Shown one piece after another: positions 1-5,475 of a stretch of DNA of 6,487 bases. The DNA lies in the NCBI GenBank assembly GCA_017523605.1, contig JAFWVZ010000008.1, forward strand, positions 1-6,487, written 5' to 3'. The position numbers and the translations under genes were made by a program. This stretch comes from Bacillota bacterium (GTDB lineage: Bacteria > Bacillota > Clostridia > Peptostreptococcales > Anaerovoracaceae). The notes below the pieces were generated by a model. That model made no database searches. It saw nothing but the letters and a program-made list of their open reading frames with translations, and had not been told where the DNA came from. How positions within the stretch are numbered: position 1 is the first letter of the stretch; the number at the start of each line of letters is the position of its first letter.

Positions 1-70
1 GATAGGTCGGAGGTGTAAGCATGGCGACATGTTGAGCTGACCGATACTAATAGGTCGAGCACTTGACCAA
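1..70 (+). rRNA. 23S ribosomal RNA, 3' end (partial)
   Basis: This is the last stretch of the large-subunit rRNA, cut by the left edge of the window. The conserved terminal motifs are visible: GGTGTAAGCATGGCGACATG, then the sarcin-loop-distal tail GAGCTGACCGATACTAATAGG and the closing GGTCGAGCACTTGACC. The final CTTGACC is the part that normally pairs with the 23S 5' end in the processing stem. The exact mature 3' end cannot be set to the base and is taken as about 68-70. A 5S gene follows in the same direction, as expected for a bacterial rRNA operon. Confidence 0.95.
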
Positions 71-153
71 GAAGGTCTCTTTGAAAAACCATTACTGGTT
101 TCATTATTACGCATTGTTCGGTTTTGAAGGTACAAGCCTTCATAAATAAAAAA
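71..153 (+). other. 23S-5S internal transcribed spacer
   Basis: About 83 nt separate 23S from 5S. No tRNA cloverleaf is visible. Two small inverted repeats can be read: AAACCA (86-91) with TGGTTT (96-101) around a 4-nt loop, and TGAAGG (125-130) with CCTTCA (137-142) around a 6-nt loop. Both are plausible processing or antitermination structures in the pre-rRNA; that role is inferred from position only. Confidence 0.6.
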
Positions 154-268
<115 letters not shown>

Positions 269-270
<2 letters not shown>

Positions 271-281
271 TTTTTATTTTT
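269..281 (+). terminator. T-tract directly after 5S
   Basis: A run of seven T, then A, then five T follows the GC-rich helix I strand of 5S with no gap. The 5S terminal helix plus a U-run could act as a first, partial intrinsic terminator. The helix is long-range rather than a local hairpin, so this is weaker evidence than the hairpin at 314-340. Confidence 0.4.
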
Positions 282-313
282 ACCGTAATAATTCTTATGT
301 CAACGTCTTTATT

Positions 314-340
314 GGACTGCTGTTTTGCAGCCCATTTTTT
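314..340 (+). terminator. rRNA operon rho-independent terminator
   Basis: The stem pairs GGACTGC (314-320) with GCAGCCC (327-333), with a single A-C mismatch, around the loop TGTTTT. One A and then six T (335-340) follow. The shape and the position 45 nt behind 5S fit the terminator of the rRNA transcription unit. It also separates that unit from the downstream operon, whose promoter lies at about 365-373. Confidence 0.7.
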
Positions 341-364
341 ATTGCGGAAATATCTGCTTCGTTA

Positions 365-373
365 TGGTATACT
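365..373 (+). promoter_or_regulatory. Extended -10 promoter for the small ORF - tmk operon
   Basis: TGG-TATACT gives a TGn extended -10 element with a five-of-six -10 hexamer (368-373). No good -35 box lies at 16-18 bp; TTGCGG at 342-347 would need a 20-bp spacer. The predicted transcription start is near 380, about 29 nt ahead of the first gene's ATG at 409. Placement just after the rRNA terminator makes sense, but the call rests on motif reading alone. Confidence 0.5.
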
Positions 374-408
374 ATATTGATAAAGAAGCATTACTGATCG
401 GGAACGCC

Positions 409-618
409 ATGACTGAAACTTTACGGTATTTATTCTGGATATTGCTGTCGCTGCCTATCTTCGCAATAGGGATATGGCTGTTCCTTAAGCTGTTCAACAA
501 CGTCCATGCTAAACTCAAGGCAGAAAAGGACGCTCTTAAGGAGAAGCAGCTTGCCGAGCAGAAGAGGAAAGAATTCGAAGAAAGCTACAGCAGGCGCAGA
601 AGCGGAGGCGGTTATTGA
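409..618 (+). CDS. Small single-pass membrane protein with charged C-terminal tail
   Basis: The 69-residue protein has one strongly hydrophobic segment at about residues 7-29 (LFWILLSLPIFAIGIWLFL). An almost uninterrupted charged region (about 33-64, rich in Lys, Glu, Gln and Arg) follows and is likely helical or coiled coil. By the positive-inside rule the charged tail should be cytoplasmic. I do not recognise a family and assign no function. The ATG at 409 is chosen because a weak GGGA lies 5 nt upstream; the in-frame TTG at 325 and ATG at 364 lie upstream of, or at, the predicted promoter. Its last codons (Ser-Gly-Gly-Gly-Tyr) are the bases of the tmk ribosome binding site, and its stop overlaps the tmk ATG by one base, so translation of the two is probably coupled. 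It could be a lineage-specific membrane anchor or simply a leader-type ORF. Confidence 0.65.
   Translation: MTETLRYLFWILLSLPIFAIGIWLFLKLFNNVHAKLKAEKDALKEKQLAEQKRKEFEESYSRRRSGGGY
603..608 (+). promoter_or_regulatory. Ribosome binding site of tmk, inside the upstream ORF
   Basis: CGGAGG lies 9 nt ahead of the ATG at 618. It decides the tmk start: TTG at 615 is in frame but is not needed, and ATG 618 gives the standard N-terminus. Confidence 0.7.
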
Positions 619-1259
619 TGTCTAAGGGATTATTCATCAGTTTCGAAGGCGGAGACGGAAGCGGAAAGACCACGCAGTTCCGTCTGTTTGCCGAATATTT
701 AAGGAACAGGGGATTTGACGTCGTTACCACCAGAGAACCCGGCGGCACCAGGATCTCCGAAAAGATCAGAGACCTGCTTTTAGATCCTGAATGCACGGAA
801 ATGGCTGATACCACGGAAGCCTTCCTGTTTGCAGCCAGCAGGGCGCAGCATGTGGAAGAGCTGATCAGGCCGTCCGTAGATGCCGGAAAGATAGTTCTTT
901 GCGACAGATTTGTTGATTCTTCAATAGTTTATCAGGGCTTCGGAAGAGGACTGGGAGCAAGCGTTAAGGCCATAAATGAGTATGCGGTAGCAGGTCTTTA
1001 CCCGGACGCAACTTTCCTTCTGGACATCTCCCCGGAGGAGGGCAGAAAAAGAAACGGAAAGACCGGCAAGAACGACAGACTGGAGAAGCAGTCCATGGAG
1101 TATCATGCCATGGTCTCCGAAGGATACAGGAAACTGGCTGCGGAGGAACCGGATCGTTTCATAGTGATAGATGCGTCGGCCGGGATCGATGAAGTTGCAG
1201 AAAGCATAGTAAAAGCCTTTGAGCAGCGCTATCCGGATCTTAAGCCTCAGCGGAAGTAA
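618..1259 (+). CDS. tmk: Thymidylate kinase (dTMP kinase)
   Basis: This cytoplasmic enzyme phosphorylates dTMP to dTDP with ATP, an essential step of dTTP synthesis. The 213-residue length is normal for the family. The P-loop is at residues 11-19 (GGDGSGKTT). The substrate-binding REPGG motif follows at 39-43 and the DRF motif at 96-98, with SSIVYQGFGRG behind it. The LID is at about 143-156, with basic residues (RKRNGK, then DRLE). Gly14 and Ser15 in the P-loop together with basic LID residues fit the bacterial type in which the LID supplies the catalytic arginine. The ATG overlaps the preceding stop (TGATG) and has a CGGAGG site 9 nt upstream. An in-frame TTG one codon earlier is possible but unnecessary. 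holB begins one base after the stop, the same order as in B. subtilis apart from the genes missing between them. Confidence 0.96.
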   Translation: MSKGLFISFEGGDGSGKTTQFRLFAEYLRNRGFDVVTTREPGGTRISEKIRDLLLDPECTEMADTTEAFLFAASRAQHVEELIRPSVDAGKIVLCDRFVDSSIVYQGFGRGLGASVKAINEYAVAGLYPDATFLLDISPEEGRKRNGKTGKNDRLEKQSMEYHAMVSEGYRKLAAEEPDRFIVIDASAGIDEVAESIVKAFEQRYPDLKPQRK

Positions 1260-1260
1260 C

Positions 1261-2073
1261 ATGCAGGAACAGAACAGCAAGATCAAAAACCAGATAAGGT
1301 CGTCCCTTAAGCGGGGAAAGCTTGTCCATGCATATGCCTTTACCGGGGGCACTGCGCAGGAGCGCACGGAGATCGGCATGTGGCTGTGCCGGACGTTGTT
1401 CTGCGAGGCGGAAGAAAAACCCTGCGGAGAGTGCTTGGCGTGCAGGAAGTTCCTTCACGGCAACCACGAGGATTTCATACTCGTAAATAAGCCGCAGGAC
1501 AGGGAATCCATAGTAAAGGACCAGATACTGGAGCTTACGGACAGGCTGATGCTTAAGCCTTTCGGCAGCAGGTACGCAGTCCTTATCGAAGACGCGCATC
1601 TTATGAACGCAGCGGCGCAGAACAAACTGCTCAAGACGCTGGAAGAACCGGCATCGGAAGCAGTGATCGTGCTTCTTTCGGACCGCAGGGAGGCTCTGCT
1701 GCCCACGGTTCTGTCCAGGTGCGTGTGCTTCAGCCTTACTCAGGAGACTTCGGCCTTCAGGGAGGAAGCAGCCGCGGGGAAGCTCGCCGGCCTGATAATG
1801 TCCGGAGCGGAGTTCTATAAAAAGAAGGCAGTTCTGGAAGACATAATACGAGATAAGGACGATCCCAGAGCAAGGGCGGAGGATCTTCTCAATGCCCTTG
1901 AAGCGCGCCTGATGGCGCTTTTAAAGGAAGAAAGTACCGGGAACGGGGAAACGTCCGCCGAGGCCGTTTCGCGGCTCTCAGGGGCTGTTAAGGCCGTTCT
2001 GGAGACAAGAAAATACATCAGACAGCTTCACAGCGTGGCGTACACATTAAAACAGCTGTGTCTGCGCGTCTGA
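1261..2073 (+). CDS. holB: DNA polymerase III delta' subunit (clamp loader)
   Basis: This is a 270-residue AAA+ protein of the clamp-loader complex, which places the beta sliding clamp on DNA. It opens with HAYAFTGG (23-30), where the Walker A loop should lie, but GGTAQERTE lacks the GKT lysine, as expected for delta', which does not hydrolyse ATP. Cys48, Cys55, Cys58 and Cys61 form the clamp-loader zinc module. The Walker-B-like strand is VLIEDAH (107-113), then NAAAQNKLLKTLEEP (116-130), and the SRC motif is at 152-154. Residues from about 160 on form a helical collar domain that is short, since family members are often 300 or more residues. The ATG at 1261 is preferred over an in-frame ATG at 1219 inside tmk, because the protein then starts with the usual short helix before HAY. 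The ribosome binding site is weak (GGAAG at 1252-1256). tau/gamma versus delta' is decided by the missing Walker A and the tmk-ricT context. Confidence 0.92.
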   Translation: MQEQNSKIKNQIRSSLKRGKLVHAYAFTGGTAQERTEIGMWLCRTLFCEAEEKPCGECLACRKFLHGNHEDFILVNKPQDRESIVKDQILELTDRLMLKPFGSRYAVLIEDAHLMNAAAQNKLLKTLEEPASEAVIVLLSDRREALLPTVLSRCVCFSLTQETSAFREEAAAGKLAGLIMSGAEFYKKKAVLEDIIRDKDDPRARAEDLLNALEARLMALLKEESTGNGETSAEAVSRLSGAVKAVLETRKYIRQLHSVAYTLKQLCLRV

Positions 2074-2075
2074 TA

Positions 2076-2082
2076 CGGAGGA
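2076..2082 (+). promoter_or_regulatory. Ribosome binding site of ricT
   Basis: CGGAGGA lies between the holB stop and the ATG at 2086. It confirms that start and indicates independent, strong initiation. Confidence 0.75.
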
Positions 2083-2085
2083 CAT

Positions 2086-3012
2086 ATGATAAAAGTAGTA
2101 GGAGTAAAATTCAGACCGGGCGGGAAAACGTACTATTTCGATCCCGCTGAGATGGACATAGAGCAGGGCGACGATCTTATCGTGGAGACTGCCCGCGGCA
2201 TAGAATTCGGTCACGCGGTGTTCGGCGTGCGTCTTGTGGAGAACGAAGAAGTGGTGCAGCCGCTTAAGCCTGTCATCCGTAAGGCAACGGACGAGGACCG
2301 CAGGGAACACGAGGAGATCCAGAAAAAGCACGATTCCGCTCTTAAGCTCTGCGAGGAAAAGATCGCGGCACGCGGTCTGGACATGAAGCTCGTGGACGTG
2401 GAGTATACCTTCGACAATTCCAAGGTAATATTCTACTTTACCTCGGATGGAAGAGTGGACTTCCGTGAGCTGGTAAAGGATCTGGCTTCCGCTTTCAGGA
2501 TGCGCATAGAGCTCCGCCAGATAGGCGTACGCGACGAGACCAAGATGATGGGCGGCATAGGCCCCTGCGGAAGAGAACTGTGCTGCCACAGTTTCCTGGA
2601 CGATTTTGAGACCGTATCCATAAAGATGGCAAAGACCCAGAACCTTTCGCTCAACCCCACCAAGATCTCAGGAATGTGCGGAAGACTGATGTGCTGCCTG
2701 CAGTACGAGAACGACACATATCTGGAGCTTCGCAAAGGCATGCCTCAGCCCGGAGATTATCTGGATACTCCGGACGGCAAAGCCGTAGTGGAAGACGTAA
2801 GCATACTCCAGAACAGGATCAGGACCAGGCTGGTGCTGGAAGAGGGCACGGCAGAAAAACCGGAAAAGCTCTCCTCCGAGTACTACATCTACAAAAAAGA
2901 GGAGATCAGCAAGGACATCAAGAAAAAACAAGGCCGTAAGCCGGACGGATCAAGGTCCAGAAACAAGGAAGCGGATGCTTCATTAAAGGATCTTGCGGCT
3001 CTGGAGGACTAG
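2086..3012 (+). CDS. ricT: RicT / YaaT, PSP1-domain Y-complex protein (RNase Y cofactor)
   Basis: This 308-residue protein is recognised by its PSP1 domain and its cysteine pattern. In B. subtilis the homologue joins RicA (YmcA) and RicF (YlbF) in the Y-complex, which carries [4Fe-4S] clusters and steers RNase Y in mRNA maturation, affecting competence, sporulation and biofilm. Seen here: an N-terminal beta-rich part (1-60), a charged helical linker (about 62-95), the PSP1 core (about 100-225) with GPCGRELCC (159-167) and CGRLMCC (198-204), giving six clustered cysteines, plus Cys89. A Lys/Glu-rich tail (about 255-308) is probably disordered. It follows holB by 12 nt and precedes trmN6 by 3 nt, a synteny conserved across Firmicutes. 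The family call is firm; the RNase Y role is by homology. Its partners would be encoded elsewhere. Confidence 0.93.
   Translation: MIKVVGVKFRPGGKTYYFDPAEMDIEQGDDLIVETARGIEFGHAVFGVRLVENEEVVQPLKPVIRKATDEDRREHEEIQKKHDSALKLCEEKIAARGLDMKLVDVEYTFDNSKVIFYFTSDGRVDFRELVKDLASAFRMRIELRQIGVRDETKMMGGIGPCGRELCCHSFLDDFETVSIKMAKTQNLSLNPTKISGMCGRLMCCLQYENDTYLELRKGMPQPGDYLDTPDGKAVVEDVSILQNRIRTRLVLEEGTAEKPEKLSSEYYIYKKEEISKDIKKKQGRKPDGSRSRNKEADASLKDLAALED
3003..3008 (+). promoter_or_regulatory. Ribosome binding site deciding the TTG start of trmN6
   Basis: GGAGGA inside the last ricT codons lies about 8 nt ahead of TTG at 3016, supporting this rare start codon. The next in-frame ATG (3052) would remove the conserved N-terminal strand. 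Confidence 0.7.
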
Positions 3013-3015
3013 AGT

Positions 3016-3738
3016 TTGAGCATAAGGGTCGACGAGATCGGATTCGGCGGGATGAAGCTTCTGCAGGACACGGACGCGTTCTGTTACGGCGTTGATTCCG
3101 TGCTGGCCGCGGACATGTGCAGGGTAAAGCACTCGGACAGAGTGCTGGATCTTTGCTGCGGCAACGGTGCCATATCCATGATAGTCTGCGCGATCTATGC
3201 TCCGGAGCATGTCACCGGTATCGAGATCCTTAATGACGCCGCGGATCTGGCAAAACAGAGCGCCCGGCTGAACGGACTGTCGGAAAAGACGGATTTCATC
3301 TGCGGCGACGCGGCGCAAATAGAAAAGTACGTAAAAGCGGCATCTTTCGACGCGGTGGTCTGCAATCCTCCGTATTTCGAAAGAGGACGGGGTGTAAGCT
3401 GCGATGCATCCGTAAAGGAGTCGGCAAGGCACGAACGCAGCGCAGGGCTGGAGGATTTCTTCCGGGCAGCGGCGTACGCGCTAAGGACCGGAGGCAGCTT
3501 TTATCTGGTGCACCGGCCTCAGAGGCTGGCGGACATAATGGAATGCGCAAGGAAGACCGGGCTGGAACCAAAGCAGCTGAGGATGGTCAGTCCGCACGAA
3601 GGCGACGCGCCAAATCTTCTTCTGCTTAAATGCGTAAAGGGCGGAGGCACGGAGCTGAAGGTGCTGCCGTCGCTTGCCGTAAGGAACCGGGACGGAAGCT
3701 TTACGGAAGAGATAGACAGGATATATCGGAGGAAATAA
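3016..3738 (+). CDS. trmN6: tRNA (adenine-N6)-methyltransferase, TrmN6/YabB family
   Basis: This is a 240-residue SAM-dependent class I methyltransferase. Motif I is VLDLCCGNGAIS (43-54), the acidic ribose contact is GIEI (68-71), GDAA (97-100) follows, and the catalytic NPPY motif is at 117-120. NPPY followed by Phe and Arg-rich residues, with the position after ricT, fits the family that methylates N6 of A37 in tRNA1(Val) in E. coli (YfiC) and its Bacillus relative YabB. The RNA target is inferred by homology; the NPPY motif alone also occurs in DNA and protein methyltransferases. It starts with TTG, supported by GGAGGA 8 nt upstream, and its TAA merges with the A-tract of the operon terminator. 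In B. subtilis yabA lies between ricT and this gene; here there are only 3 nt. Confidence 0.87.
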   Translation: MSIRVDEIGFGGMKLLQDTDAFCYGVDSVLAADMCRVKHSDRVLDLCCGNGAISMIVCAIYAPEHVTGIEILNDAADLAKQSARLNGLSEKTDFICGDAAQIEKYVKAASFDAVVCNPPYFERGRGVSCDASVKESARHERSAGLEDFFRAAAYALRTGGSFYLVHRPQRLADIMECARKTGLEPKQLRMVSPHEGDAPNLLLLKCVKGGGTELKVLPSLAVRNRDGSFTEEIDRIYRRK

Positions 3739-3766
3739 AAAAACAGGCCGCAGGGCCTGCTTTTTT
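3737..3766 (+). terminator. Bidirectional rho-independent terminator
   Basis: CAGGCC (3744-3749) pairs perfectly with GGCCTG (3754-3759) around a GCAG loop. Six T follow (3761-3766) and seven A precede (3737-3743). Read on either strand it is a stem plus U-run, so it can end both the trmN6 operon and the convergent minus-strand gene whose stop is at 3778. The A-tract begins inside the trmN6 stop codon. Confidence 0.88.
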
Positions 3767-3777
3767 AGATTGTATGA

Positions 3778-4113
3778 TCACTTTTTCTTATCATCTTTGC
3801 TTCTGAGCAGCGTTACGAATCCGGTCATTGCGTTTACGAAGCTTGTTGCCGCTCTGACCGGTCCGCGGTTCTCGTCCGTGGCCTGCTTAATGCCTGCCAG
3901 AGCTGCGCCTGCTTTAACTACTACGTTCTTTCCGGCGCTGGAGATGGTCTCGACATCTCCGATTATTCCATCCACGTGCTCCATGGTGCTGGGCAGGGTC
4001 TTGAGAGCCTTTATGATCTTAATTAAAAGTACGATAAGTACTATTACTGCAATGATCGCAACGACCAGCAGTATTGTCCTGAGCAAGCTGTCGAGTGTTA
4101 TTGTTACTGTCAT
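3778..4113 (-). CDS. Single-pass membrane protein of unknown function (DUF948-like organisation)
   Basis: The 111-residue protein has one long hydrophobic helix at about residues 11-33, very rich in Ile, Leu and Val, and then an amphipathic region (about 37-80, including TMEHVDGIIGDVETISSAGK) that could form a coiled coil. A conserved-looking patch NRGPVRAATSFVNAMTGFV lies at 82-100, and the end is basic (KDDKKK). This layout resembles small DUF948/YtxG-type proteins, but I cannot confirm membership and infer no function. The start at 4113 is decided by GGAGGT (4125-4120 on the minus strand) six bases upstream; the in-frame TTG at 4131 lies upstream of that site. It stands alone, divergent from murA and convergent with trmN6. 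Confidence 0.8.
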   Translation of the reverse strand: MTVTITLDSLLRTILLVVAIIAVIVLIVLLIKIIKALKTLPSTMEHVDGIIGDVETISSAGKNVVVKAGAALAGIKQATDENRGPVRAATSFVNAMTGFVTLLRSKDDKKK

Positions 4114-4119
4114 GTCTGC

Positions 4120-4125
4120 ACCTCC
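4120..4125 (-). promoter_or_regulatory. Ribosome binding site of the minus-strand membrane gene
   Basis: Reading the minus strand, GGAGGT sits 6 nt ahead of ATG 4113. It is a strong site and sets the start; by contrast the divergent gene murA has none. Confidence 0.8.
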
Positions 4126-4136
4126 GATCAAATCTA

Positions 4137-4165
4137 ATTATGCAATAATCCGAGTGTTTTTACAA
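4137..4165 (-). promoter_or_regulatory. Promoter of the minus-strand membrane gene
   Basis: On the minus strand, TTGTAA (4165-4160) and CATAAT (4142-4137) are separated by 17 bp, with matches of four and five of six to the sigma-A-type consensus. The predicted start is near 4130, giving a leader of about 17 nt that contains the GGAGGT site. The -35 box is only 7 bp from the murA -35 box. Confidence 0.6.
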
Positions 4166-4172
4166 GCGCATT

Positions 4173-4200
4173 TTGACATTGAAAAGCCTTATGATATAAT
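4173..4200 (+). promoter_or_regulatory. Consensus extended -10 promoter of murA
   Basis: TTGACA (4173-4178) and TATAAT (4195-4200) are both perfect, with a 16-bp spacer and a TGA (4192-4194) extended -10 element. The transcription start is expected about 7 nt after the -10 box, near A4207 to A4210. The murA ATG is at 4210, so the message would have a leader of 0-3 nt. No Shine-Dalgarno-like sequence lies before the ATG. Confidence 0.88.
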
Positions 4201-4209
4201 ATATACACT

Positions 4210-5475
4210 ATGGCTAAATACATTGTTGAAAATTCAGGCCCGCTTCACGGCGAGGTCGAGATAAGCGGCGCAAAGAACGCCGCGCTTCCGATACTTGCGG
4301 CTACCGTTCTTACGGACGGAGTCTGCGAGATCAACGAGGTCCCCAGACTCAAGGACATAGATGTCATGTGCCGCATCCTTCGCAGTCTCGGCGCAAAGGT
4401 CGAAGAGAACTGGGATGAACACACCGTCACAGTGGACGGAAGCGGAATAAACGTTTCCGAAGTTCCTTACGATCTGGTAAAGCTCATGAGAGCATCCATA
4501 TTCGTAATGGGTCCTCTGCTTGCAAGGCTAGGTAAGGCTACCATCGCCCAGCCGGGAGGCTGCGCAATAGGCAACCGCCCGATAGATCTTCACGCCAAGG
4601 GATTAAGGACTCTGGGCGCAAGGGTGATGATCAGCGAAGGCATGGTATACGCAGCCGCGGACAAGCTCACCGGTGCGCTGGTATATCTGGATTTCCCGAG
4701 CGTAGGCGCTACGGAAAACATAATGATGGCCGCCGCGGTCGCGGACGGTATCACGATCATAGAGAACGCAGCCGAGGAGCCGGAGATCGTAGACCTTGCT
4801 TCCTTCCTTAACAGGATGGGAGCTAAGATAAAAGGCGCAGGTACCGATACTATTAGGATAGAAGGCGTAGAAAAGCTGCACGGCGCAAGGCATGCCGTCA
4901 TTCCGTACAGGATAGAGACAGGCACGTTCATGGTTGCTGCCGCCATAACAAGAGGCAACGTTCTTATAAAGAACTGCCTGCCGGATCACGTAAGGCCGGT
5001 GATAGCCGAGCTCATCGAGTGCGGAGCGGTCATCCAGGACGAGATGGAAGGCATGCGCGTAAGAGGCGACATCAACAGGCTCGTTGCCACGGACATAAAG
5101 ACTCTGCCTTATCCGGGGTTCCCCACGGACATGCAGGCTCCGTTCATGGCGCTTCTTACCACCGTATCCGGATCCAGCACGGTAATAGAGACCGTATTCG
5201 AGAACCGTTTCATGCACGCTCAGGAACTCTCAAAGATGGGCGCCAACATCCGCGTGGACGGAAGAGTTGCCAGCATTCCGGGAGACAAGTGTCCTCTGGA
5301 GGGTGCTCAGGTAGTCTCAACGGACCTCAGGGCCGGCGCCGCGCTGGTGCTCGCAGGCCTTGTAGCCAAGGGAACTACAGAGGTCTCGCAGATCTACCAC
5401 GTTGAGCGCGGCTACGAGAACTTCGTGGAGAAGATGTCCAAACTGGGCGCTAAGATAAGACTGGTGGAAGATTGA
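4210..5475 (+). CDS. murA: UDP-N-acetylglucosamine 1-carboxyvinyltransferase (MurA)
   Basis: This cytoplasmic enzyme transfers enolpyruvate from PEP to UDP-GlcNAc, the first committed step of peptidoglycan synthesis. The 421-residue length is typical. Lys22-Asn23 sit in ISGAKNAALP. The catalytic loop Cys118 lies in QPGGCAIG, the residue alkylated by fosfomycin, so the enzyme is of the sensitive type at this position. Asp308 lies in FPTDMQAP, Arg374 in DLRAGAA, and HVERGYE (397-403) is the conserved end of the active site. All are intact. The ATG at 4210 is the only credible start: an in-frame TGA is at 4192 and the conserved N-terminus begins at once. There is no ribosome binding site, and the promoter ends 9 nt before. 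traX overlaps its last bases. Firmicutes often carry a second murA (murAB/murZ); which copy this is cannot be told. Confidence 0.97.
   Translation: MAKYIVENSGPLHGEVEISGAKNAALPILAATVLTDGVCEINEVPRLKDIDVMCRILRSLGAKVEENWDEHTVTVDGSGINVSEVPYDLVKLMRASIFVMGPLLARLGKATIAQPGGCAIGNRPIDLHAKGLRTLGARVMISEGMVYAAADKLTGALVYLDFPSVGATENIMMAAAVADGITIIENAAEEPEIVDLASFLNRMGAKIKGAGTDTIRIEGVEKLHGARHAVIPYRIETGTFMVAAAITRGNVLIKNCLPDHVRPVIAELIECGAVIQDEMEGMRVRGDINRLVATDIKTLPYPGFPTDMQAPFMALLTTVSGSSTVIETVFENRFMHAQELSKMGANIRVDGRVASIPGDKCPLEGAQVVSTDLRAGAALVLAGLVAKGTTEVSQIYHVERGYENFVEKMSKLGAKIRLVED

Noticed and set aside
71..153. Possible tRNA in the 23S-5S spacer
   Set aside because: The spacer is about 83 nt but has no T-loop GTTCGAAT motif or cloverleaf; the GTTCGGTTTTG stretch lacks the matching arms.
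325..408. N-terminal extension of the small membrane protein to TTG 325 or ATG 364
   Set aside because: TTG 325 sits inside the rRNA terminator loop and ATG 364 overlaps the -10 promoter element, so neither would be in the message.
1219..1260. Upstream ATG start for holB inside tmk
   Set aside because: It adds 14 non-conserved residues, while ATG 1261 right after the tmk stop gives the normal delta' N-terminus.
1239..2350. Recurrent CTTAAGCC-type words
   Set aside because: They occur in frame as Leu-Lys-Pro or similar codons with biased codon choice, not as spaced repeats.
4114..4131. TTG 4131 start for the minus-strand gene
   Set aside because: Its own strong GGAGGT site lies downstream of that TTG and fits ATG 4113 with 6-nt spacing.
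3770..4264. Plus-strand open frame of 164 codons opposite the membrane gene
   Set aside because: It is antisense to a gene with clear start and terminator signals, runs through the divergent promoters into murA, and its Ser/Thr-rich content is what the antisense of a hydrophobic gene gives.
4603..5217. Long minus-strand open frame (204 codons) within murA
   Set aside because: murA is fully conserved on the plus strand; the antisense frame has no ribosome binding site and no recognisable motif.
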